From: Bradyrhizobium canariense
GTDB taxonomy: Bacteria; Pseudomonadota; Alphaproteobacteria; Rhizobiales; Xanthobacteraceae
Length of the DNA: 64,000 nucleotides
Direction of reading: 5' to 3'
NCBI RefSeq assembly: GCF_900105125.1
Contig: NZ_LT629750.1
Span: 248,001-312,000, forward strand
Shown here piece by piece: positions 27,741 to 35,447 of the stretch (position 1 is its first letter; the number at the start of each line of letters is the position of its first letter). The translations under genes and the position numbers were made by a program. The notes beneath the pieces are model-generated. The model searched no databases, was not told where the DNA came from, and saw only the letters and a program-made list of their open reading frames with translations.

Positions 27741-28019
27741 GTGCTCCAGCGAGCAAAGCGAGGGCGAGGTAAGGCACTCGTGCAGGACCGCGACATAGTG
27801 CTTCTCAAAGCTTACGATGAAGCGTCAGCGTCAGGCTAGAGTATCGCGTCAATCGCTCGTCGCCTCCGCGAACAGGGTAACCATCTAGGCAATACAGCGC
27901 CTGCCATCGCAACCCAAATTCGAAAATCGTTGAAGGAACGCGAAGAGCGCGAGCGTACACAGCGATTTGAAGCTCGCCGCGCGCGAATGGCAACGAGCCG
28001 CCGAGCTTTCTATCATTAG
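27741..28019 (+). pseudogene. Small reading frame interrupted by an amber codon
   Basis: From GTG 27741 the frame runs to TAG at 28017-28019 (93 codons), broken once by TAG at 27837-27839. Both halves read as ordinary protein: KALVQDRDIVLLKAYDEAS before the stop, and SIASIARRLREQGNHLGNTA and a charged helix after it. The tail is Arg/Glu-rich. The family is not recognised; the SIxxIARRL part looks like a helix-turn-helix. It is either a decayed gene or two chance halves. Confidence 0.4.
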
Positions 28020-28267
28020 CGACCCGCTTCACGAGAGAAATGACCCCTACCCCTTTTCTCACTCGGACTATTCCAGTTTCTCATGTCACAATTCCGGGAG
28101 CAAATCGCGGAACACCGGCAATGACAAAACGCACGGGCTATGTTGACGCCTTTCAAAAGGTCGTTGATTCGGTCGCCGGGCTAATCACGGCGGTAACGAG
28201 TGCAGCCGTGGCCGGTCATGCGATAGGTTTTTGGTAGGGTGAAGCTCTCCTCAATTCCGAGCAGCCC

Positions 28268-29287
28268 ATGATTTGTATCTTTTGCCTGAAAGAACGCGAG
28301 CCAAGTGTTGAGCATGTCTTCCCGAACGCTATCGGCGGACGTCTAACTACGAATCGCGTTTGCAAGCAGTGCAATTCTCTGCTGGGAAGCCAAATTGACA
28401 GCGCGCTGACGGATTTTCTTTTCATTCGTCAGCGTCGGGCAGAGCTTGGGCTTGCCGGTAACAGCGGCGAGCCGCCGGGTCGGCTTGACTGGCTCACCGG
28501 GAGAGCAGAGGTAGTGGGCGAAGAAGGAGGTCCAGTTCGCACCTCCTTCGATCCGATTAATGAAAAGCTTACTCAGACGCGCCTCTACACCGTTAAGGAA
28601 ACGATTGCGCCTGATGGGCAGTCCCTTCGTCAAATAATTATCGATACAAAGGACAAAGATAAAATCCCAGTTATTATCCAACGAGAGCGTAGGCGACATG
28701 GTTTTCAATCGCTGTCAGACGAAGAACTGGCGAAAATCGTGGGGCAGGTTACGGCTTCACCCGTTGAGAAAGTCTCTGTCATAAAGAAGGACATCAACGT
28801 CAGCTTCAACTATCTTCGGCACGCTATGTTCAAGATTGCTTATGAGCTGGCTTTTTTGTGGCTCGGAGAGAGCTACCTCGACGATCCGCTGGCGGCGCAA
28901 ATTAGAACCGCGATTTGTAGTGAGGATGTCTGCGCTACCGATAACCTTTACGGCCACGTCGGTTTTCTGGCCGGTCTCGAACCCGTATTTAATCGCTTCT
29001 GGATACCACACGGATCACATCACTTGGCATATTCGACCTTTCACTTCGCGACCGGAAAATATGCAATGGCTGTCAGAATTTTCGACATCTATGCTGCAAT
29101 GGTGCCAGTAAGCAGTGATACAAAATACGCTGATGTATCGAACTGGAGGTTTTTCGCGCAAGATGCTGTCAGCGGGAGAACAGCTAACACCTCTTTCATT
29201 GCTGAGCAGGGTCGCCTCGGACAAATGATGACGGAAACGAGAAGAATTCCGCCGTTCCCGGACCCCCTCGCTGAGATAAGTCCGTGA
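28268..29287 (+). CDS. HNH endonuclease-domain protein
   Basis: The first 50 residues form an HNH motif: CIFC near the start, then EPSVEHVFPNAIGGR and VCKQCNSLLG. Two CxxC pairs would hold a structural zinc, and the His of the EH pair would be catalytic. The remaining 290 residues have no motif known to me. HNH_5-type proteins of this layout are found in mobile and defence regions. The gene has lower GC and less biased codons than its neighbours, fitting acquisition by transfer. The biological target is unknown. Confidence 0.8.
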   Translation: MICIFCLKEREPSVEHVFPNAIGGRLTTNRVCKQCNSLLGSQIDSALTDFLFIRQRRAELGLAGNSGEPPGRLDWLTGRAEVVGEEGGPVRTSFDPINEKLTQTRLYTVKETIAPDGQSLRQIIIDTKDKDKIPVIIQRERRRHGFQSLSDEELAKIVGQVTASPVEKVSVIKKDINVSFNYLRHAMFKIAYELAFLWLGESYLDDPLAAQIRTAICSEDVCATDNLYGHVGFLAGLEPVFNRFWIPHGSHHLAYSTFHFATGKYAMAVRIFDIYAAMVPVSSDTKYADVSNWRFFAQDAVSGRTANTSFIAEQGRLGQMMTETRRIPPFPDPLAEISP

Positions 29288-29299
29288 GTGTTGCAAGCT

Positions 29300-29470
29300 A
29301 TGATCACGCCCCTTTCGGCTGAGGAAGTCAGTTTTCTCGCGCGGCACGGATACTCCGCAGAAGACATTTATGACGGTCGCTATCAATCAAAAGAAACGTG
29401 CGCAGCCGCCGCGAAAGATGCGGGGAAACATCTGGTACTTGCCGGAGTGATCCGGCGGGGCAGCGCGTAG
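29300..29470 (+). CDS. Small hypothetical protein downstream of the HNH gene
   Basis: The 56-residue product (ATG at 29300) contains SFLARHGYSAEDIYDGRYQS and CAAAAKDAGKHLVLAG, a pattern that I associate with short proteins of Bradyrhizobium and Rhizobium. A GTG at 29288, directly after the HNH stop, is an alternative start. Its stop codon lies inside the first palindromic repeat, so the 3' end may have been replaced by the repeat. Confidence 0.5.
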   Translation: MITPLSAEEVSFLARHGYSAEDIYDGRYQSKETCAAAAKDAGKHLVLAGVIRRGSA

Positions 29471-29549
29471 GATGGGTAGAGCGAAGCGATACCCATCGAT
29501 GGCAGCTTATGACGTTGACGGGTTTCGCGAAGGGCCCAGCCCATCCTAC
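29467..29549. repeat. Palindromic repeat, copy 1
   Basis: GTAGGATGGG and CCCATCCTAC mark the ends. The interior has GAGCGAAGCGATACCC and TTGACGGGTTTCGCGAAGGG. The type (GTAGGATGGGTAGAGCG...CCCATCCTAC) is a common intergenic repeat in Bradyrhizobium and Rhodopseudomonas as I recall. Two more diverged copies in the same orientation lie at 31078 and 32159. Confidence 0.7.
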
Positions 29550-29649
29550 AGTCTACCCCACGCGCGGCACCGCCGACAGTGCCCTGGTGGCGCACTTCGC
29601 CCGTAAAACCCGCAAGGGGTATCGCTGAAATGATAGGCGCACGGCAAAA

Positions 29650-30693
29650 TCACGCCACGGCTACCGTTGCGCGTGTCAGATGCTGAATGAGGTTGAACAG
29701 GAAGAAATAGACCCCGATCAGCCCTTGCTTCGCCTCGGCGAAGGTTACGTCGGCGTGCACTCCCTTGGAGGCCATGTCGTTCAGGCGGCGGATAAAGGCC
29801 GCGAGATGATCCAGCTCTTCCTTAAGCAGTTCTTTCGATGTCGAGCGCTCGACCTGCCGTGCCAGATATTCGTGGAGCCGATTGAGGAATTGATCGTCGC
29901 CGAGCGATCGTTGCTTGCCATCTGCACAGACAACCAGGCCTGGGACAGGTGGATAAAAGTGATCTGCAGCGGCCTTCATCGCGCGACGGACTTCCGTCAA
30001 TAGCAATGCGGAATCTTCGGCATCCTTGGATTGGGTAAGCTGAGCGGCCTTCCGCAATTTTACGAACACGTCATCGCAGCGGGCCTTGAAATAGTTGTTT
30101 ACGTCATTCTGCACGCTTTCCAGGAAGGCTTGATTTTGCTTCTGAGCTGCAAGCTGGCGCTCGATCTCAATCGCATAATTCAGGCAGCGCACCTTGAGCC
30201 GTGCCTTGATGGTCTGAATTGCGCGGATGCGGAATCTCATCCGAGCTTTCTCTGTAATGAAGCGATCAGTAAAAGCTGCCGTATCGAATTCGCCCATCCC
30301 AGCCGGCAAGGCCAAATCACCAATCAAGTGCTCCGCTTGGTCAAGTTCAGACTGAAGTTGGCCTGCGGCGACCATAAAAACGTTCCGTCGGTCGCCTTCA
30401 GGTTTCCGGCGATCTTCGTCTGGGGTAGCCGTTTCAACCGTGTGAAGCTCCAGCCAACGTTCTAGTGACTTTTCGAAGATGAATTGCTGCGCATCTTTCT
30501 TTAGGAGTGATATCTCATCGTAGAGCGCGCGCACAACTTCGGTCTTGCTGGGATACAGTTCGCGGAGGAATGTAGCACTATTGATGTAGTCTTTTGCCGC
30601 GCGCGCCATGCGCAGGCTAGCCATCACCGCGCTTTCAACGCGGTCTTCTTCCAAATGTTCATAGATGCGCTCAACCACCTTTTGGTAATCCAC
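29650..30693 (-). CDS. Unrecognised accessory protein
   Basis: From GTG 30693 the product has 347 residues, begins MDYQKVVERIYEHLEEDR, is soluble and is mostly helical. Its C-terminal 80 residues (KELLKEELDHLAAFIRRLND, then MASKGVHADVTFAEAKQ and a hydrophobic helix) look like a separate HEPN-like helical domain, but this is an impression only. AGAGGA lies 7-12 bp before the GTG; the longer frame to a TTG at 30780 lacks such a site. GC is lower than average. It is flanked by palindromic repeat copy 1 and by a resolvase remnant plus repeat copy 2. A defence or accessory role is possible but unproven. Confidence 0.7.
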   Translation of the reverse strand: MDYQKVVERIYEHLEEDRVESAVMASLRMARAAKDYINSATFLRELYPSKTEVVRALYDEISLLKKDAQQFIFEKSLERWLELHTVETATPDEDRRKPEGDRRNVFMVAAGQLQSELDQAEHLIGDLALPAGMGEFDTAAFTDRFITEKARMRFRIRAIQTIKARLKVRCLNYAIEIERQLAAQKQNQAFLESVQNDVNNYFKARCDDVFVKLRKAAQLTQSKDAEDSALLLTEVRRAMKAAADHFYPPVPGLVVCADGKQRSLGDDQFLNRLHEYLARQVERSTSKELLKEELDHLAAFIRRLNDMASKGVHADVTFAEAKQGLIGVYFFLFNLIQHLTRATVAVA

Positions 30694-30837
30694 AGGAGTA
30701 TCCTCTGTTGCGCGACAATCGACTATTCCAAGATCGAATACCACAACTGTCCAGGACGGTCGCCTCGCCCGATCCGGCAAACTTCGCCGTTGCGCGCTGA
30801 ACGTGATGCGCGCCGACGAGGCTTGCCTTTTAAGGCT

Positions 30838-31076
30838 CTATGCATGCTTTTTATCGCCATCCGCAAGCCTCATCAGTCGCGAAATGGTCGAGCAACTGAC
30901 GTTGTATGAGGCCACGATGGATTTCTGGGGTTCGCCAGCGGCCACGCGCGTCAGCGCAGTTTCGCGCTGCGCCTGTGTCAACTTCGGCCGCCGACCGAAT
31001 GTCACGCCATTGTGCAATGGCACGTTTACGGCTTTTTTCGGTGCGCTGGCGGATCACCTCACGCTCAAACTGAGCG
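30838..31076 (-). pseudogene. C-terminal remnant of a serine resolvase, frameshifted
   Basis: Minus-strand translation gives AQFEREVIRQRTEKSRKRAI, then in another frame NGVTFGRRPKLTQAQRETAL and SIVASYNVSCSTISRLMRLA. Together these match the end of the catalytic core and the DNA-binding helix-turn-helix of Tn3/Hin-type resolvases. One extra base near 31015 separates the two frames. The catalytic serine part is absent: homology stops at 31077, exactly where repeat copy 2 begins. Confidence 0.8.
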
Positions 31077-31077
31077 C

Positions 31078-31160
31078 GTAGGATAGGTGGAGCGAAGTGA
31101 TACCTATCAATTTCAGTCTATAAGGCTGACGGGTTTCGCAAAGGGCTCGACCTATTCCAC
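31078..31160. repeat. Palindromic repeat, copy 2 (diverged)
   Basis: The same 83-bp layout and orientation as copy 1: GTAGGATAGGTGGAGCGAAG at the left, GCTGACGGGTTTCGCAAAGG inside and CCTATTCCAC at the right. Substitutions in both arms show that it is older or inactive. It abuts the truncated resolvase remnant. Confidence 0.65.
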
Positions 31161-31220
31161 CGGAGGCTTGTCGCAGGCAGCCTCGTAGATCGACGTTTGC
31201 CCGAGCGGCGGCGCCAGCGC

Positions 31221-32069
31221 TCAAACGTTCATCTTCATTTCGGCCACTGCCTTCTCTTTCTCCTCGACCGCCTGATTTACTGCGTTCAAGATTTTTCTGG
31301 CCTTCGTGATCTCAGCGGCGTCCGTTTCGACGCCGTTTAATATTTTCCTTAGTTCGAGTAGCAGATTATTCTCGAGTTCATCCAAAAGATAATGATATGC
31401 CTCCGGTGAGCTATCATCGATCCATTTGCTTTGGTGCGGTAGAGCTTCCTTTAGAATTTCCTTTGAACCGTCTCTTTTCAGATATTTTTCGAAGTCTTTC
31501 ACGCCTGCCGCAAGCGTTTTGTAGACAGCGAGGTTCCCGTACAGGATGGTGGAATACGCCGTGAAGTATGCCCAAGTTAGCTCCGGCAGGAACGGCCTTT
31601 CGTTCCTCGCGATGTTCGGCAGATCGCTAATGTTGGGCGTACCAGCGCCGATCATTGAAAGTAATTGCTGCATTCGTGGATCGCCGACTTCTTTTGCCAC
31701 CTCCTTCACGTTCATGATTGCCATCATGGAAGAAAGGCCTTTCAATTGAGCCATATCGTTGACGGCCCTCCAAATGCATTCCACTGCTTCGAAACGTCTT
31801 TTGTCCAAGAGAGCTTGCCGACCCGAGCTAGCAGCCAACACAACGTTGCGCAGGATCGCTATTTCGCTTTCCCTGTCACGCAACGCGCTCTTGAGTCGTT
31901 CTTCGCTCTCGCGCAGATCAGCCCGCATCTCCTCGATCTTGAGGTCGAAGCGGTGCTGGACGCCCTTCTCGAGGCGAGCCTTCATCCAGTGCCGTCCAAT
32001 GAAGATTCCTAGCGGCACAGCGAGGGAGATCAACAAAGAAATCCGAGGCAGCCAATCTTGCGCTGACAT
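31221..32069 (-). CDS. Unrecognised membrane-anchored coiled-coil protein
   Basis: From ATG 32069 the product has 282 residues. It carries one N-terminal membrane segment (ISLLISLAVPLGIFIGRHW) and then a charged coiled coil (about residues 30-75, with KIEEMRADLRESEERLKSAL). A helical domain and a second C-terminal coiled region with alternating Lys/Glu follow. AGAGGCGG lies 6 bp upstream; the frame from 32150 would put 27 residues before the membrane helix. GC is lower than in the flanks. No family is recognised. The gene is bracketed by repeat copies 2 and 3. Confidence 0.7.
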   Translation of the reverse strand: MSAQDWLPRISLLISLAVPLGIFIGRHWMKARLEKGVQHRFDLKIEEMRADLRESEERLKSALRDRESEIAILRNVVLAASSGRQALLDKRRFEAVECIWRAVNDMAQLKGLSSMMAIMNVKEVAKEVGDPRMQQLLSMIGAGTPNISDLPNIARNERPFLPELTWAYFTAYSTILYGNLAVYKTLAAGVKDFEKYLKRDGSKEILKEALPHQSKWIDDSSPEAYHYLLDELENNLLLELRKILNGVETDAAEITKARKILNAVNQAVEEKEKAVAEMKMNV

Positions 32070-32158
32070 GTGAGCCGCCTCTTTTGCCGTTTGCTGAACC
32101 GTATAAATCAAGAGGGCTTTCTGCGCGCCCCGCTCCGGAATCGGTATCACTATATGGT

Positions 32159-32244
32159 AGTATGGAAGACGACTGGAGCGAAGCGATTCCCGCTATTGCA
32201 ATTCACGGCGCTGATGGGTTTCGGAAAGTGTTCGGCCTATCCTA
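32159..32244. repeat. Palindromic repeat, copy 3 (strongly diverged)
   Basis: GGAGCGAAGCGATTCCC, GCTGATGGGTTTCGG and CCTATCCTA keep the order and spacing of copies 1 and 2 in the same orientation. The left arm is degraded. Identity was judged by eye. Confidence 0.5.
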
Positions 32245-32474
32245 TTTGCTCCTTCGTCCATTCGTCATGCTTGCCTTGTGCTGGGCATCCACCTCTTTGC
32301 CGCACTTAAGAAAGAACGACGTGGATGGGCGGGACGAAGCCTGGCCATGACGAACCGTTTGGAAATGATGCTTGTAGATGCGAGACGGGCGAGGGGGCCC
32401 GGCATCTCGTCGTGTGGCGCCCCTCATCCGGCACGGATTTCGTCTGCGCTGAACAACCGCCGAGATCGCTACAT
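32245..32474. repeat. Degenerate palindromic sequence before the right boundary
   Basis: No gene is visible. GGGCATCCACCTCTTTG (about 32283) and CGACGTGGATGGGCGGGACG (about 32319) form an imperfect inverted repeat of the type GGGCATCCACGTCTT / AAGACGTGGATGCCC, which I recall as another dispersed Bradyrhizobium repeat. The rest is unassigned. Confidence 0.4.
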
Positions 32475-32518
32475 GACAAGAGCAATGATTCCTTCTAGGA
32501 ATTGAATCTGCGGTGAGG
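32475..32518 (+). repeat. Right direct repeat: copy of the fumA 3' end
   Basis: The repeat translates as a decayed copy of the FumA C-terminus: DKSNDSF, stop, ELNLR, stop, against [13 protein letters not shown] in the gene. Of 44 bases 39 match the left repeat at 26893. It ends 19 bp before the MaoC-like gene, suggesting that fumA and that gene were adjacent before the insertion. Confidence 0.75.
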
Positions 32519-32537
32519 TGTTGAGGCGAGGGGCACC

Positions 32538-32981
32538 ATGATCGAGTGGTTCGACGACCTGAAGCTTGAGATGCGGTTCAAGAGCGGCGAGGTCACGGTC
32601 AGTCGGGAAGACATCAAGCGGTTCGCGTCCGAGTTCGATCCGCAGCCGTTCCATCTCGATGAGGCCGCCGCCGAGAATACCGTGTTCAAGGGGCTTGCGG
32701 CGTCGGGATGGCATACGGCCGCCCTCGCGATGAACCTTGCCGTTCAGGTCCGGCCGTTCGGGCCGCATCCGCTGCTGGGAATGGGCGTCGATGATCTGCG
32801 CTGGATGAAGCCGGTGCGGCCCGGCGACGTCCTGCATATCGAAGGCGAAGTGGTTGAATTGACGCCGTCACGAACCAAGCCGCAGGGCATCGCGAAGATC
32901 AAATGGACCGCCTACAACCAGCACGGCGAGGCCGTCTATACCTTCACGCCCATCGGCATCGTTCCCCGCCGTCCGGCTTGA
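32538..32981 (+). CDS. MaoC-like hydratase
   Basis: The 147-residue protein is a hot-dog fold (R)-specific enoyl-CoA hydratase-type domain. The active-site segment FASEFDPQPFHLDEAAA carries the expected Asp and His, and SGWHTAALAMNL follows. Members hydrate enoyl-CoA in fatty acid or polyhydroxyalkanoate metabolism. A phasin gene lies 3.3 kb away, but no operon link exists. It lies just outside the accessory insert and would directly follow fumA without it. Confidence 0.88.
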   Translation: MIEWFDDLKLEMRFKSGEVTVSREDIKRFASEFDPQPFHLDEAAAENTVFKGLAASGWHTAALAMNLAVQVRPFGPHPLLGMGVDDLRWMKPVRPGDVLHIEGEVVELTPSRTKPQGIAKIKWTAYNQHGEAVYTFTPIGIVPRRPA

Positions 32982-33122
32982 GATGTGTAATTAAACCGGT
33001 GAGGGCGACCCGAGTGTGGGTGGTCGCGCAGTGATCCTCGTGTCTGCGCGCGCTCTCTTTTCTGTCGAATAGTTCCACCCGTCCTCGGCGCTTCGGTCAC
33101 GCTACTTCGCGTTGTCGCAACG

Positions 33123-33449
33123 CTACTTCGCGTTGCCGCGCCCGACCGTCTGGCGAACTTCAAACCCCTCGAATTGCGGGTGCTCCAGATACAGCGGCTT
33201 GTTGTCCCCAGCCCGACTATGCGCGGCACGGAACGCTTCAGATTTGGTCCACGCTTCAAACACCGCTCGGTTTTCCCAGACCGTGTGCGAGGCGTAGAGG
33301 GTGTGATCCTCAGTTTCGGGACCTCTGAGAAGGTGAAATTCCACAAAGCCCGGCACCTTTTCGAGATGGCTGTCGCGCGATAGCCAGACTTGCTCGAACG
33401 CCGCTTCAGACCCTTTGGCAACACGGAAACGGTTCATTGCGATAAACAT
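33123..33449 (-). CDS. ABM-domain monooxygenase, IsdG/HmuQ-like
   Basis: The 108-residue ferredoxin-like protein begins MFIAMNRFRVAKGSEAAFEQ and contains PGFVEFHLLRGPE, with a conserved Asn6, Trp59 (TVWENRA) and a His late in the protein, as in IsdG-type heme-degrading monooxygenases and Bradyrhizobium HmuQ/HmuD. Heme breakdown for iron uptake is a plausible role. No heme transport genes are nearby, so a general antibiotic-biosynthesis-monooxygenase function remains possible. The 21 bases at the stop codon are imperfectly duplicated just beyond the gene (33100-33120 and 33121-33141). Confidence 0.75.
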   Translation of the reverse strand: MFIAMNRFRVAKGSEAAFEQVWLSRDSHLEKVPGFVEFHLLRGPETEDHTLYASHTVWENRAVFEAWTKSEAFRAAHSRAGDNKPLYLEHPQFEGFEVRQTVGRGNAK

Positions 33450-33465
33450 CCGAAATCTTCCTTAT

Positions 33466-34371
33466 CTAGCATTGCGCCACGTTGCCGTAGATCCGTTCCG
33501 ACAGGCCATCGATTCCCGACAGGAATTTTCCCAGGATCGGAGATCTGTTCGCCCTGTGATAGCCGATCAGCAGATCGATGGTCGGCCGTTCGTCCGCCAA
33601 CGGGCGGCTCGTAACCGACCCCGACAGATAACGCCTGACCGAAGCCGGCAGCAGAGCCACGCCGCCCGTCGATGCGACGAGCGACATCGCCATCACGAAA
33701 TTGTCGATTTCAAGAGCCGGCACGATCTGGATTCCCGACTGCTTCAGATAATCCTTGATGACGGAACGTAGCACAGGCGCGACGTCAGAGACCCCGATAA
33801 ATGTCTGGCCTTCGAGGTCGCGCGGCGCGATGGCGGCCGCTCCGGCGAGCGGGTGGTCGCTCGGCAGGATCACGACAAGCGGCTCCTTTGTCACCAGCCT
33901 GTATTCAAGATCAGGCTTCGGTTCCCGGCGCAGGAACGCGACGTCGAGCTTTCCTTTCTGCACGTCGTCGGCGAGGTCGGTCGAGAAGCCGCTGGAAACC
34001 CTGATTTCAATAGCAGGCAATTCGTCCCGCAGGATGCTGGGGGCATGTGGCAGCCAATCGATTTCCTGGCCGGTCAGAAACCCCATCGAAAAAATCGTTT
34101 TGGCGGGCTGCGCCGCCCGGCGCGCCGCTTCGCCTGCCGCGTCGGCCTGGGCCAAGGAAAGCCGCGCATGGTCGAGAAAGGCACGACCGGCGGCGGTCAA
34201 TTCCGTTCCCTGCGGGCTGCGATTCAGCAGTTGAACGCCGACCTCGTGTTCGAGGTCGCGGATCTGGCGACTGAGCGACGGCTGGGCGGTGTGGAGTCTT
34301 TTCTCCGCGGCGAGCGTCAGGCTTACCGTCTCGGCAATTGCGACGAAATAGCGAAGGTGGCGAAGCTCCAT
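33466..34371 (-). CDS. LysR-family transcriptional regulator
   Basis: The 301-residue protein has the LysR winged helix (MELRHLRYFVAIAE, AEKRLHTAQPSLSRQIRDLE) and a periplasmic-binding-like effector domain from about residue 90, including FLRREPKPDLEYRLVTKEPL. It is divergent from the SDR gene across a 210-bp gap, the usual arrangement for a LysR regulator and its target. A 60-bp piece of its 3' half reappears at 36062. The effector is unknown. Confidence 0.93.
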   Translation of the reverse strand: MELRHLRYFVAIAETVSLTLAAEKRLHTAQPSLSRQIRDLEHEVGVQLLNRSPQGTELTAAGRAFLDHARLSLAQADAAGEAARRAAQPAKTIFSMGFLTGQEIDWLPHAPSILRDELPAIEIRVSSGFSTDLADDVQKGKLDVAFLRREPKPDLEYRLVTKEPLVVILPSDHPLAGAAAIAPRDLEGQTFIGVSDVAPVLRSVIKDYLKQSGIQIVPALEIDNFVMAMSLVASTGGVALLPASVRRYLSGSVTSRPLADERPTIDLLIGYHRANRSPILGKFLSGIDGLSERIYGNVAQC

Positions 34372-34581
34372 GGGTTGGCCCTACCTCTGAGGCATGGCCC
34401 GCAGCCTACAAAGTCTTTTTCAAATGCACCAGACAGGCTCAATTTGCCGACGCAGAAAATCTGATCAAACCACGGTCATACCCAGCCAGCAGGAGCTGTA
34501 GCTTGCGCCGACGCGCCGCCATGGACACCTGCGCGCAGGGATTGACCGGCGTACTCCCGAAGATTTGGAAAGAGAATCCCA

Positions 34582-35325
34582 ATGTCAAAGAAACTCGAAG
34601 GCAAGGTCGCGCTCGTCACCGGCGGCTCACGTGGTATCGGCGCAGCGATCGCCAAACGTCTGGCCTCCGACGGAGCGAGGGTCGCCATCACCTACACCAA
34701 GGGCGCAGATGCCGCGGCGTCGGTCGTCAAGACCATCGAAGGTTCCGGCGGGAAGGCGATCGCGATCCAGGCGGATGCCGTCGATGCCGCTGCCGTCAAG
34801 GCCGCGATTGAAAAGGTAGTCGCGACCTTCGGCGGATTCGACGTGCTGGTGAACAATGCCGGCACGGCCATTCCAAAAAAATTTGAAGAGGCAACGCTGG
34901 AAGAACCGGACCGCGTGATCAACATCAACGTCCGCGGCACTTTCATCGCGACGCAGGCGGCGCTGAAGCACATGAAAGACGGTGGTCGCATCGTCATGAT
35001 CGGCTCATGCGTGGGCGAGCGCATGATGACTCCCGGCCTCGTGGCCTATGCAGCCACCAAGGGAGCCATCAAGATGTTTACGCAAGGGTTGTCCAGAGAG
35101 GTGGGCGACCGCGGCATCACCGTCAATAACATCCAGCCGGGCCCGATCGATACGGATTTAAATCCCGCCACGGGCGAATGGGCGGTCCCGCAGAAGGCCA
35201 ACACGGCGCTTAACCGCTACGGCAGCGTGGACGATATCGCGGCATTGGTGGCGTTAGTCGCCGGTCCGGATTCATCCTATATTACCGGCGCGAGCCTGAC
35301 CGTTGACGGCGGCACCAACGCTTAG
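34582..35325 (+). CDS. SDR-family NAD(P)-dependent oxidoreductase
   Basis: The 247-residue protein is a classical short-chain dehydrogenase. It has a TGGSRGIG nucleotide-binding motif at about residues 14-21, NNAG at about 91-94, a catalytic Ser in IGSCVG, and the YAATK pair. The C-terminus ITGASLTVDGGTNA is typical of FabG-like enzymes. The substrate is open. It is probably controlled by the divergent LysR gene. Confidence 0.92.
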   Translation: MSKKLEGKVALVTGGSRGIGAAIAKRLASDGARVAITYTKGADAAASVVKTIEGSGGKAIAIQADAVDAAAVKAAIEKVVATFGGFDVLVNNAGTAIPKKFEEATLEEPDRVININVRGTFIATQAALKHMKDGGRIVMIGSCVGERMMTPGLVAYAATKGAIKMFTQGLSREVGDRGITVNNIQPGPIDTDLNPATGEWAVPQKANTALNRYGSVDDIAALVALVAGPDSSYITGASLTVDGGTNA

Positions 35326-35447
35326 CCACAGGCGGTTTGACGGACGTCCGCTCTGCGCCATAAATGGCTGCTCATCTGATCAATGCTCGCGTCACTCGCG
35401 CTGACAGAACGGATCCAATTGACACGCTCGCAGGGGATCGACGCTTT

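Noticed and set aside
27250..27777. Small minus-strand frames in the dispersed repeat (for example ending GPTGSRSALF or GRGMQWTRQR)
   Set aside because: They fall in a repeat that I remember as multi-copy and frequently misannotated. They overlap each other in different frames and have no ribosome sites.
28040..28237. 65-codon plus-strand frame before the HNH gene
   Set aside because: The first 27 codons look non-coding. A 38-residue version from 28121 ending AVAGHAIGFW is possible but unsupported by a ribosome site or homology known to me.
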